From Sphingobacteriia bacterium 24-36-13 (GTDB taxonomy: Bacteria; Bacteroidota; Bacteroidia; Chitinophagales; Chitinophagaceae), in NCBI GenBank assembly GCA_002281875.1, contig NCHN01000006.1:28074-92073 (forward strand): a DNA stretch of 64,000 nucleotides, given 5' to 3'. The notes beneath the pieces were generated by a model. That model made no database searches and was not told where the DNA came from. It saw nothing but the letters and a program-made list of their open reading frames with translations. The position numbers and the translations under genes are program-made. Position 1 is the first letter of the stretch; every line of letters begins with the position of its first letter. Of the stretch, positions 46,601-53,773 are shown piece after piece.

Positions 46601-46783
46601 AACTGCTTTAGCACAAACTTCGGCGTTGGCGCCTGTATATTGTGCAGTTACTGTTACAGATGGAGGAACAATATCAGGAAATTGAGTAATGGGTAAACTG
46701 AACAAAGAAAGTACTCCCAATAAAGTGATGATAATGGATATTACCAATGAAAGTACTGGTCGTTTAATAAAAGTTTCTAGCAT
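43607..46783 (-). CDS. RND efflux permease (AcrB/HAE-1 family)
   Basis: The 1058-residue inner-membrane pump starts with FIKRPVLSLVISIIITLLG and has twelve membrane segments with two large periplasmic loops. The proton-relay Asp pair region is seen in GIVVDNAIVVVEAVH. Conserved motifs FPDIVPPSVTVTAQYTGA and GQTDYSMRVWLKPDRM are intact. It exports drugs, dyes or bile-like compounds using the proton gradient. It is the middle gene of adaptor-permease-channel. Confidence 0.96.
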   Translation of the reverse strand: MLETFIKRPVLSLVISIIITLLGVLSLFSLPITQFPDIVPPSVTVTAQYTGANAEVCAKAVATPLERAINGVPGMTYMSSVSSNNGLTLITVAFKVGTDPDLAAVNVQNRVTTVLDELPEEVIKAGVTTEKDVNSMLLYLNITSKDSTADEQFIYNFADINLLHELKRIDGVGFVDIMGQTDYSMRVWLKPDRMLAYNVSAQEIVEALRKQNVEAAPGRTGESSGKNPQSLQYILRYTGKFANPDQYKNIVIKAENNGSILYLKDLADVEFGSMTYSVISKTDGRPSASIMLKQRPGSNAKDVIEKVKAKMADLKETSFPPGMEYNFAYDVSRFLDASINEVLKTLFEALILVFIVVFIFLQDFRSTLIPALAVPVALIGTLAFMQVMGFSINLLTLFALVLAIGIVVDNAIVVVEAVHVKMEEQHLSPMDATLAAIKEIASAVVAITLVMSAVFIPVAFLSGSAGVFYRQFSLTLAVSIVISGINALTLTPALCALLIKNTHGQPKRKNLLGRFFNAFNKGYASTENKYMNLVAWISARKIVTISLLIAFFVGTAGVNSILPGGFIPNEDQSIIYVNITTPAGSTVERTEKVLIELEKIIKADSSVENITTLSGYSLVTEAEGASYGMMMINLKPWDKREYTVAQLIPIFKDRSSKIKDASIEFMPPPPVPGFGNTSGFELRVIDKTGSGDLQQTANVTNQLIKDIEADGVVSSAYTGFDPSFPQYMIHIDYDMAAKKGVSVDNAMTDLQTLIGSFYATNFIRFGQMYKVMVQAYPNYRAKPNDLMNMYVKNDRGEMVSYGTFIKLERVYGPEQLTRYNMYTAAMVNGDAKKGFSSGDAIQSVEKVAKEKLPRGYSYEWSGITRDQIESSGQAASIFIVCLLFVYLILAAQYESFLMPFAVILSLPTGIFGAFVALKLLGLENNIYAQVALVMLIGLLGKNAILIVEFAMLRRSQGFSILEAAKEGAVSRLRPILMTSFAFIAGLIPLVIATGAGAIGNRSIGTASAGGMLFGTIFGVIIIPGLYVIFAQLSEQFTKKKKVPVPVSIVEHPEQLSDR

Positions 46784-46790
46784 GATTGCT

Positions 46791-47945
46791 TTAGTTGATG
46801 GTTAGTGCTGTTTGCATAAGACTGTCTAAATTCATCTTCATGGGCTTTATTTTAGCACCCTGTCGAATATTTTGAACACCTTCATAAACGATGTTCTCTC
46901 CTGGGTTTAAACCAGCTTCAACTATATAATATTGAGCTACCCTTCTTCCAGGTTTAAATGCACGCATTTGAATGATATTGTCTTTATCTACAATAAAAAC
47001 AAAAGTTTTGTCTTGAATTTCAAAAGTGGCTTTCTGAGGAATAATGATTGCATTTTCCACTGCAGTAGTTAGTCTAGCTTTTCCAGAAGCACCATGTTTT
47101 AATAATTTATTTGGATTGGGGAAACGAGCTCTAAATGCAATGGCACCGGTATTTTCATTAAACTCCCCATCGCTTGTTTCTATTTTTCCAGTATATCCAT
47201 ATTGTGATCCATCTGCTAATACTAATGTTACAGGACGATCTTCTTTTAACCCCTTTGAAACTGCTTTTCTATACTGCAAGTATTCATTTTCAGAAATATT
47301 AAAATAGGCAAAAACATTATGTACATCTGAAATGGTGGTTAATAAAGCACCTGGATCAATCAAACTTCCCATTTTCAAAGGAATACGGTCGATGATCCCA
47401 TCAAACGGTGCACGTATAAATGTATAGGACAGTTTAGTTTCAGCACTAGTTTGAGCAGATAAAGCCTCATCAATTTTTGCCTTTGCTGCACTTACTTTAG
47501 ATACCGCTAATTCATATTCGGTTTTTGCAATTACATTTTTCTCTACTAAAATTTTTGTTCTACCCAATTCTAATTCCGCCGCTTTGGCTTCTGCCATGGC
47601 ATTTGAAACAGCGGCTTTAGCTTTGGCTAACTCAGTTTTGTATTCAAGGTCATTTATTTGAAATAGGGGTTGCCCTTTTTTAACTTCCTTTCCTTCGTCT
47701 ACTAGTATTTTTTCTAAAAAACCTTGAACCCTAGCCCTAATTTCTACATTTTGCACCGCTTGTATATCTGCAACATAATCCGTTTGTAAAATGGTATCTT
47801 TTTGAATAACTTCTACAACAGGTAAGGAAGGAATCAACTCTGCTGTACCTGCTTTTTCATTGTCTTTACAGGCCACTAGGGCAATTACTAAAAAAACCAA
47901 AATGGGTAAAAAACGGCGATTTTGAGCTGAAATACTGGTTTTCAT
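46791..47945 (-). CDS. RND efflux periplasmic adaptor lipoprotein (AcrA/MexA family)
   Basis: The lipobox ALVAC places the acylated Cys at about residue 26. The barrel-sandwich (lipoyl) halves are IRARVQGFLEKILVDEGKEVKKGQPLF and YTFIRAPFDGIIDRI, separated by a coiled hairpin (about 105-165). A beta-barrel and a membrane-proximal domain follow. It links the permease to the outer-membrane channel. It is the first gene of the operon, and the sequence just before its start holds an 8-bp inverted repeat. Confidence 0.95.
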   Translation of the reverse strand: MKTSISAQNRRFLPILVFLVIALVACKDNEKAGTAELIPSLPVVEVIQKDTILQTDYVADIQAVQNVEIRARVQGFLEKILVDEGKEVKKGQPLFQINDLEYKTELAKAKAAVSNAMAEAKAAELELGRTKILVEKNVIAKTEYELAVSKVSAAKAKIDEALSAQTSAETKLSYTFIRAPFDGIIDRIPLKMGSLIDPGALLTTISDVHNVFAYFNISENEYLQYRKAVSKGLKEDRPVTLVLADGSQYGYTGKIETSDGEFNENTGAIAFRARFPNPNKLLKHGASGKARLTTAVENAIIIPQKATFEIQDKTFVFIVDKDNIIQMRAFKPGRRVAQYYIVEAGLNPGENIVYEGVQNIRQGAKIKPMKMNLDSLMQTALTIN

Positions 47946-47946
47946 T

Positions 47947-47968
47947 GCTTATTTTCAGTTAAATAAGC
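47947..47968. promoter_or_regulatory. Inverted repeat at the start of the RND operon
   Basis: GCTTATTT and AAATAAGC flank six bases, ending one base before the adaptor start codon. In RNA it would form a hairpin touching the initiation site; in DNA it could be a repressor operator. No dedicated repressor gene is adjacent. Confidence 0.45.
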
Positions 47969-48109
47969 GGCAAATATACGTTTTTAATGTTTTTTTAATG
48001 TATCCTTTTATAGATGGGGGTTGTCTGGCTATTTTTTCGGTGAATGAGAACTATTTGAATTTAAGAAATTAAAATTGGTGCATACACCGACTGATTATAT
48101 TTTTATACT

Positions 48110-48724
48110 ATGAGTATTGTGGAAAGGATTAAATCGAACCCCGGGCTTAAAAAATTTGTTTATTGGCTATTGGTACCTGAAACTGCTCCCGGATGTAGGT
48201 TATGGGTTAGATTATTCATTAATCCTTTTGTGCATAAAGTTTCCCGCAAAGCCATTATCAGAAATTATGCAAGACTAGACCTTGCTCCATGGAATAAGTT
48301 TTCGTTAGGTAAAAAAGCAGTCATAGAAGATTTTTGTTGCATTAATAATATGGTAGGCGATGTATTTATTGGCGAAAATGCTCATTTAGGTTTAAGTAAT
48401 ACGTTAATAGGACCCGTAAGTATTGGCAACAATACCATCTTAGCGCAAAATATCGTTTTATCAGGGTTAAATCATGGATATGCAGATCCTGATATTCCAA
48501 TAAAAGACCAAAAGGAAACTACTGCAACTATTACAGTAGAAGAAGATTGTTGGATTGGAGCTAACTCGGTAGTAGTAGCGGGAGTTACAATCGGAAAACA
48601 TTCAATTATAGCAGGAGGATCAGTGGTTACTAAAAATGTTCCACCATATACTATTGTGGGAGGAAACCCCGCAAAAGTTTTAAAGCAATACAATCCTCTA
48701 ACAAAAAATTGGGAAAAACCATAA
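48110..48724 (+). CDS. Hexapeptide-repeat acyltransferase (LacA/WbbJ type)
   Basis: A short basic helical N-terminus (residues 1-70) is followed by left-handed beta-helix repeats (IGENAHLGLSNTLIGPVSIGNN) and the catalytic His loop SGLNHGYADP. The late VEEDCWIGANSVVVAGVTIGKHSIIAGGSVVTK and VGGNPAKVL segments are typical of O-acetyltransferases acting on sugars or surface polysaccharides. It is a stand-alone gene upstream of a desaturase. The acceptor is unknown. Confidence 0.88.
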   Translation: MSIVERIKSNPGLKKFVYWLLVPETAPGCRLWVRLFINPFVHKVSRKAIIRNYARLDLAPWNKFSLGKKAVIEDFCCINNMVGDVFIGENAHLGLSNTLIGPVSIGNNTILAQNIVLSGLNHGYADPDIPIKDQKETTATITVEEDCWIGANSVVVAGVTIGKHSIIAGGSVVTKNVPPYTIVGGNPAKVLKQYNPLTKNWEKP

Positions 48725-48863
48725 GCACATATATCTTTTTTTATTGTGTGATAATCTACTGTGCAATTACAGCCCTTCATTTTTACTTTAGTCATTAACA
48801 AAAGATTTTTATTTAAAAGATTGCATAATCTTTGCATTCTTTCAACGAAATCCATTTGATTCT

Positions 48864-49610
48864 ATGGCTGCCATTATTATTTTCTTAGTACTCCATTGGT
48901 ACCTTTCTCTTTTTGGACAAACTTTTTATTTGCATAGATATTCGGCACATAAAATGTTCACCATGAATAAATTCTGGGAAAAGTTTTGGTATATATATAC
49001 TTGGGTAACACAGGGCACTTCTTATTTAAATGCAAGAGCATATGCTATCTTACATAGAATGCATCATGCATACAGTGACACAGAGAAAGATCCTCATACT
49101 CCTCATTTTTTTAAAGAAGTGTTTACTATGATGTGGCATACAAAAAAAGTATACCATGGGGTGTTAAAAGGAACCATGCCAGTTGAACCAAAATTTGATA
49201 AAAATTTTCCTGTTTATCCAATCATAGATAAAATTGCAGATAGTTGGATAACTAGAATATTTTTTGCCCTAGTATATGTTACATTCTATTACTTTTTTGC
49301 AACTGAATGGTGGATGTTTTTATTCTTACCTATTCATTTTTTAATAGGCCCAATTCAAGGAGCAGTTGTTAATTGGGCTGGACATAAATATGGATACAGA
49401 AATTTTCCACAGGAAAAAGATCATTCAAAAAACACATTGATCATCGATTTTTTAATGTTGGGAGAACTATTTCAAAATAATCATCACCATGCTGGAGCAA
49501 GACCAAATTTTGCAGCTAAATGGTGGGAGATAGATCCTTGTTATCCAATCATTAAAATTTTCCATTGGGTAGGTATAATTAAATTGGTCCCAATAAAAGC
49601 CAAGGGCTAA
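48864..49610 (+). CDS. Acyl-CoA desaturase / fatty acid desaturase
   Basis: Membrane segments alternate with the three His boxes of the delta-9 type di-iron desaturases: HRYSAHK, HRMHHAYSDTEKDPH and FQNNHHHAGARPNF. It inserts a double bond into acyl chains in the membrane and so adjusts fluidity. At 248 residues it is short but complete in catalytic motifs. The stop overlaps that of the convergent gene (CTAA). Confidence 0.92.
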   Translation: MAAIIIFLVLHWYLSLFGQTFYLHRYSAHKMFTMNKFWEKFWYIYTWVTQGTSYLNARAYAILHRMHHAYSDTEKDPHTPHFFKEVFTMMWHTKKVYHGVLKGTMPVEPKFDKNFPVYPIIDKIADSWITRIFFALVYVTFYYFFATEWWMFLFLPIHFLIGPIQGAVVNWAGHKYGYRNFPQEKDHSKNTLIIDFLMLGELFQNNHHHAGARPNFAAKWWEIDPCYPIIKIFHWVGIIKLVPIKAKG

Positions 49611-50257
49611 TTTTTCGACCATATTTCATAGATAGGATCTCCTTTAGAACTGAGGCCGCTATGATGCCATTGGCCGTTTTCAATTTTGCCTATAAAGCTA
49701 AGTGATGCCCCCACTCTAGAAGAGTCTCGACTAAAGAACTCAATATTCTCGATATATTTTCCATTGACAAACTGATAAGTTCCTCCACCTGTGCCAGAAA
49801 ACTCACCAGTGTCAATATTTATGGCCATCCATTGAAAGCGAGTGCCGGTTAATAGTTTATAGGTACGTCTTGCCCTAAGTGGGTTTTCAGTAAACTGATC
49901 ACCATTTTTTCTTCCACTCATACGCCAATTTCCCGCTAATACATTTTCACCTTTATCAATTAGTTCATAGTGCTTTTCTCCAAATGCAATCTCTTTTGTT
50001 TTACCTACAACTCCTTTATCTCTTGAATCAAAATGAATAGTAATATTTAGTTTATTCCCTTCTTTAACAAAAGGTCCGCCCCAAGTATAGTTAAATGTCT
50101 TTGTATTTGCATTGTATTTTGTTTCAACAAAATAACCGTCCATTAAACAAATAATGACTTCACTGTCTAATTTAGATTGAAAAGCTCCTTTCAAACTTTG
50201 TTGAGCCTGAGCAGAAATACTAAATAAAAATGCAGCAATTAAGTAAATCGGTTTCAT
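49607..50257 (-). CDS. Exported protein of unknown function, two-repeat beta-rich
   Basis: A signal peptide ends SAQAQ and the remaining 197 residues look like two lipocalin-like or beta-sandwich halves (about 20-115 and 116-216). The second begins near TRFQWMAINIDTGEFSGTGGGTYQF. Similar proteins are annotated only as membrane or secreted proteins in Bacteroidota. I cannot assign a role. A broken acetyltransferase gene ends 9 bases upstream on the same strand. Confidence 0.6.
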   Translation of the reverse strand: MKPIYLIAAFLFSISAQAQQSLKGAFQSKLDSEVIICLMDGYFVETKYNANTKTFNYTWGGPFVKEGNKLNITIHFDSRDKGVVGKTKEIAFGEKHYELIDKGENVLAGNWRMSGRKNGDQFTENPLRARRTYKLLTGTRFQWMAINIDTGEFSGTGGGTYQFVNGKYIENIEFFSRDSSRVGASLSFIGKIENGQWHHSGLSSKGDPIYEIWSKN

Positions 50258-50266
50258 AAAATAGTT

Positions 50267-50791
50267 TTAGTTGTTGATTTCTAATTTCATCAATAAATCT
50301 GTTTGAATATCATTTCCTAAAGTGAATAAATGACTACTGAAAATTTTAAACCCATTTTTTTCATAAAAGCGAATGGCCCTTGAATTCTTTTCCCAAACTC
50401 CTAGCCATATAAATGTTGGTTGATGGGTTTTACCAATAGTAATTGCATGATCTAATAAAAATTGACCAAGTCATTTTCCAAAATATGCTTTTAAAATATA
50501 AATACGTTCAATTTCAAAGGCAGCTTCATCAATTAATTCAGTTTGTGCTTTTTCCCAATTTAATTTCAAATAACCAATTACTCTTTCGTTTTCACTGGCA
50601 AAATAAAATTCGGAGTAGTTGTTATTGAGCTCTTCTACCAATTTATTTAAGGAAAGTTGTTCTTGTAAATATTTATTTAAGTCTTCTTCGGTATTATGCT
50701 CAGCAAATGTTTCACTAAAAGTAATACGACTGATTTGTTGTAATTGAATTACATCATCTACATCAATTTTATGAAAAGTATAATTTATCAT
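50267..50791 (-). pseudogene. GNAT (PaiA-like) N-acetyltransferase interrupted by an in-frame TGA
   Basis: The full frame would encode 174 residues. The first 106 end with ERIYILKAYFGK, then codon 107 is TGA, and the same frame carries on with LGQFLLDHAI, FIWLGVWEKNSRAIRFYEKNGFKIF and a normal end. The expected Gly of the acetyl-CoA loop (K-G-x-G) falls exactly on the TGA, so a GGA to TGA change is the simplest cause. The catalytic half downstream is otherwise intact. It overlaps the upstream gene by 4 bases. Confidence 0.9.
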
Positions 50792-51447
50792 AATTGGTTC
50801 TGTATAAAAAATTCAACTGCTTGAATTTTTTGTTGTTCAGTTAAATCAATTAGTACAAGTTTTTTTTCGTGCTCTTTATTTAACTGTACAGATTTTCGAA
50901 TTCTATTGAAATCAGACTCTGCAATTTGAGCAACAATGGATGACTCTTTTTGCTTCCAAGCTTCAGCGTCAATAATCATATCGGCTTGTCGACCATTTAC
51001 ACCTAATTGATCAATAATTTTTTTTCTGAATTTGGTCTTGTATGCAGCAACTAATTGAACCTTAGTAAGGGTATCGTAGCTCTTATTATACCGGAGTTGA
51101 GTAATAGCACAACCTGTTGCATTCATTCTACTAATTAGTCCTTTTGCTCTATCCCCAGTTATGGAAAGTGTTTTGTACTTTTTGAGAACTTCTTGATTTA
51201 CTTCATTGGCAGTGGCAAAAGTATCGTTTGTGTTGGCTTCAATTTTCAATTTTTGTAAAGTAGCCCAATAATTTATTTGCCCAATTTTATTGGCTGTTTC
51301 TTCAGAAATACCCAACTCTTTCATTAATAAGCCTTTTTCGCAATATCCAAATAATTCAAGTTGCTCTTCTGGAGTCCATTGCTGTGCTTGTACCATGAAT
51401 GTTCCCAATCCCCAAAATGCTAAAATGCACCATAATTTCTTTTTCAT
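50788..51447 (-). CDS. Exported helical protein with internal repeat, unknown function
   Basis: After a signal peptide ending VQAQQ the protein is all-helical and charged. Residues about 35-70 (MKELGISEETANKIGQI...) resemble residues about 140-175 (IIDQLGVNGRQADMIIDA...), which suggests an ancient duplication. There is a single Cys at about residue 31 and another near 112. I do not recognise the family. It is coupled to the interrupted GNAT gene by a 4-base overlap. Confidence 0.6.
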   Translation of the reverse strand: MKKKLWCILAFWGLGTFMVQAQQWTPEEQLELFGYCEKGLLMKELGISEETANKIGQINYWATLQKLKIEANTNDTFATANEVNQEVLKKYKTLSITGDRAKGLISRMNATGCAITQLRYNKSYDTLTKVQLVAAYKTKFRKKIIDQLGVNGRQADMIIDAEAWKQKESSIVAQIAESDFNRIRKSVQLNKEHEKKLVLIDLTEQQKIQAVEFFIQNQL

Positions 51448-51488
51448 ATTCGATTGTTCGTTTAAAATTAAATGATAGCCTTTTAATG

Positions 51489-51496
51489 TAATTTTG
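51489..51496 (+). promoter_or_regulatory. -7 promoter element of the Crp/Fnr gene
   Basis: TAATTTTG matches TAnnTTTG exactly and ends 5 bases before the ATG. Transcription would then begin at or next to the start codon. No good -33 TTG is found at the usual distance, so an activator may be needed. Confidence 0.5.
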
Positions 51497-51501
51497 CATT
51501 A

Positions 51502-52083
51502 ATGTTCGAAGTATTCTTCTCTCAAGTTAAAGATAAAGTGTTGCTTTCCGAAGCAGAGCAAAAGCTTGTTAAAACATTTTTTTCGCCAAAGAAAATTAGA
51601 AAGAAGCAGTACTTGCTTCAGGAAGGAAATATTTGTAGGCATTTAGCATTTGTAGAAAAAGGATTATTGCGCTCTTACAATGTAGATGAAAAGGGAATTG
51701 AACATATGATTCATTTTGCTTGGGAAGGCTGGTGGATGGCTGATATGTTGAGTTTTTTGTCAAATGAACCTTCAACATATCATATAGATGCTATTGAAGA
51801 AGCAGAGTTATTGCTAATTAGCCAAACAGATTTTGAAGAAATGTTATTAAAAGTGCCAGTAATGGAACGGTATTTTAGAATCCTATTCCAGAATAATATT
51901 ATTTCTAAGGAAAGAAGATTAATCAGTTCTATCTCTAATTCGGCAGAGGAAAAATATATTCATTTAACAGCCACTAACCCAGAATTAATCAAAAGAATAC
52001 CTCAACAATTGGTGGCATCTTATCTTGGTATTACTCCAGAAACGCTTAGTAGAATTAAGAAAAAATTGACTAAGGGTGTTTAA
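51502..52083 (+). CDS. Crp/Fnr family transcriptional regulator
   Basis: The 193-residue protein has a cyclic-nucleotide-type beta-barrel (about 20-110, with FVEKGLLRSYNVDEKG and HFAWEGWWM), a dimer helix and a C-terminal HTH (PQQLVASYLGITPETLSRIKKKL). There is no Cys cluster for an Fe-S centre, and the cAMP-contacting residues are not conserved, as is common for Bacteroidota members. An FNR-like palindrome overlaps its stop codon and faces the redox operon that follows. It may control that operon. Confidence 0.88.
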   Translation: MFEVFFSQVKDKVLLSEAEQKLVKTFFSPKKIRKKQYLLQEGNICRHLAFVEKGLLRSYNVDEKGIEHMIHFAWEGWWMADMLSFLSNEPSTYHIDAIEEAELLLISQTDFEEMLLKVPVMERYFRILFQNNIISKERRLISSISNSAEEKYIHLTATNPELIKRIPQQLVASYLGITPETLSRIKKKLTKGV

Positions 52084-52102
52084 ACTTGATTTATGTCAAG
52101 TT
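52083..52102. promoter_or_regulatory. FNR/CRP-like palindrome upstream of the redox operon
   Basis: AACTTGA-TTTATG-TCAAGTT is a perfect 7-6-7 inverted repeat. Its core TTGAT-N4-GTCAA is one base away from the FNR consensus TTGAT-N4-ATCAA. The centre lies about 65 bases before the expected transcription start, a usual distance for activators. Confidence 0.6.
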
Positions 52103-52144
52103 GATTTCTTATCCTATCTCAAGATGAATACTTTTTAGTTGCTC

Positions 52145-52152
52145 TAGCTTTG
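52145..52152 (+). promoter_or_regulatory. -7 promoter element of the redox operon
   Basis: TAGCTTTG matches TAnnTTTG and lies 19 bases before the first start codon of the operon. No clear -33 element is present, in keeping with activator dependence. Confidence 0.5.
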
Positions 52153-52171
52153 CATTTCAATCAATTAATGA

Positions 52172-52657
52172 ATGCTATACAATAATACTGTTGCAATATT
52201 AGGAGCTGGTTCAGAACTAGGCCAACTAATTGCACAAAAGATTGCAGGAAATTATCCATTATTATTAATGGATAATAACACTGAAAAATTAAGAAAGCTA
52301 ATGCAATTGATTGCAGATAACCATCCTAAAGCAGAAATAGAAATGGTTGATTGCAGTAAAAATGCGTCATGGGAAGCAGATAGTATAATTATTGCAGCAG
52401 AGTATGCTGAAGAGCAAGAATCCATTGCAATAAAAATAAATGAAGTAACTACTTGCAAAACAGTCATTCAAATCAAGCAAGCTTCTTCAGACATTGCTGG
52501 TTTACAAGCCATTTTGCCTTATTCTAAATTTATTTCGGTTGATTGGGCAAATACAACAGCAATTGTAGAAGGAAACGATGAAACTTCTTTATCTATTACT
52601 GGAGAGATTGTCCATTTATGTGGACTAAAACCCATTTTTAAAAAGTCACTTATTTAA
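52172..52657 (+). CDS. Short Rossmann-fold NAD(P)-binding protein
   Basis: The N-terminus AILGAGSELGQLIAQKI is a dinucleotide-binding turn, followed by LLLMDNNTEKLRKL and a series of alternating strands and helices. At 161 residues it resembles the nucleotide-binding half of F420-dependent NADP reductase-like or 6-phosphogluconate-dehydrogenase-like proteins without a catalytic half. Its exact function is unknown. It is the first gene of a three-gene unit with an old yellow enzyme and an SDR. Confidence 0.7.
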   Translation: MLYNNTVAILGAGSELGQLIAQKIAGNYPLLLMDNNTEKLRKLMQLIADNHPKAEIEMVDCSKNASWEADSIIIAAEYAEEQESIAIKINEVTTCKTVIQIKQASSDIAGLQAILPYSKFISVDWANTTAIVEGNDETSLSITGEIVHLCGLKPIFKKSLI

Positions 52658-52666
52658 AACAACAAT

Positions 52667-53767
52667 ATGAATAGTTCAGTATTATTTACTCCCTACCAAT
52701 TGGCAGGAATGGAATTAAGCAATAAAATGGTTATGGCGCCAATGACCAGAAGTAGGGCAGACAACGCAGGAGCTGTACCCAATCAATTAATGGCTACTTA
52801 CTATGCACAAAGAGCAAGTGCAGGCCTAATTGTAACAGAAGGAGCTCCGGTGAGTACTTCAGGAGTTGGCTATATTAATGTGCCAGGTATTTATTCGGAA
52901 GCACAAGTAGCAGGTTGGAAATTAGTAACCAATGCAGTACATGAAAAGGGAGGAAAAATATTTATACAATTATGGCATGTTGGAAGAATGTCGCATCCTG
53001 ATTTTCATAATGGAGCCTTACCACTTGCACCATCGGCCATTAATCCTAATGAAAAGTCGTATACTAAAAATGGGTTTACAGATACTGTTACGCCTAAAGA
53101 AATGACCATTGCTGAGATTAAGCAAACTGTTCAAGACTTTAAAAATGCAGCTGCCAACGCAATTAAAGCAGGTTTTGATGGCGTAGAAATTCATGGTGCC
53201 AATGGTTATTTATTGCAACAATTTTTTAATGCTACATCCAACCAGCGTACTGATGAATATGGTGGAACAATTGAAAACCGTGCAAGAATATTATTTGAGA
53301 TTTTAGATGCTTTTAAAGAAGTGATTGACTATAGTAAAGTTGGTTTACGATTAAGCCCAAGCTTGAATGGATTATTTGGCATCACTATGGATGAAACCAC
53401 TATCCCTACTCATGATTATATCGTTAACAAATTGAATGAGTATGGATTGGCTTATCTGCATTTAACAGAGCCATTTATTCCAGTTGATCATTTACCATTT
53501 GCAGTAAAAGAAATTGCTAAGCATTATAGACCTATTTACAAAGGCACTTTAATTATCAACAGAGGCTTTAATAAAGAAACAGCTACAAAAGTACTTGAAG
53601 CTGGCGAAGCTGATTTAATAGCATTTGGTGTTCCATTTATTGCTAACCCAGATTTAGTGAATAGGTATCAATTAGATGCTCCATTAAACGAAGTGGATAA
53701 ACAAACATTTTATACGCCAGGTGAAAAAGGATATACCGATTACCCATTTTTTCAGCAAAAAAATTAA
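52667..53767 (+). CDS. Old yellow enzyme family alkene reductase (NemA-like)
   Basis: The FMN-dependent TIM-barrel enzyme of 366 residues reduces activated C=C bonds, nitro groups or nitrate esters with NAD(P)H. Typical segments are MVMAPMTRSRADN, LIVTEGAPVS, IFIQLWHVGRMSHP, GVEIHGANGYLLQQF (substrate-binding His and Asn) and LINRGFNKETA. It is cytoplasmic. Neighbours are a Rossmann protein 9 bases before and an SDR 6 bases after. Confidence 0.94.
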   Translation: MNSSVLFTPYQLAGMELSNKMVMAPMTRSRADNAGAVPNQLMATYYAQRASAGLIVTEGAPVSTSGVGYINVPGIYSEAQVAGWKLVTNAVHEKGGKIFIQLWHVGRMSHPDFHNGALPLAPSAINPNEKSYTKNGFTDTVTPKEMTIAEIKQTVQDFKNAAANAIKAGFDGVEIHGANGYLLQQFFNATSNQRTDEYGGTIENRARILFEILDAFKEVIDYSKVGLRLSPSLNGLFGITMDETTIPTHDYIVNKLNEYGLAYLHLTEPFIPVDHLPFAVKEIAKHYRPIYKGTLIINRGFNKETATKVLEAGEADLIAFGVPFIANPDLVNRYQLDAPLNEVDKQTFYTPGEKGYTDYPFFQQKN

Positions 53768-53773
53768 TTAATA

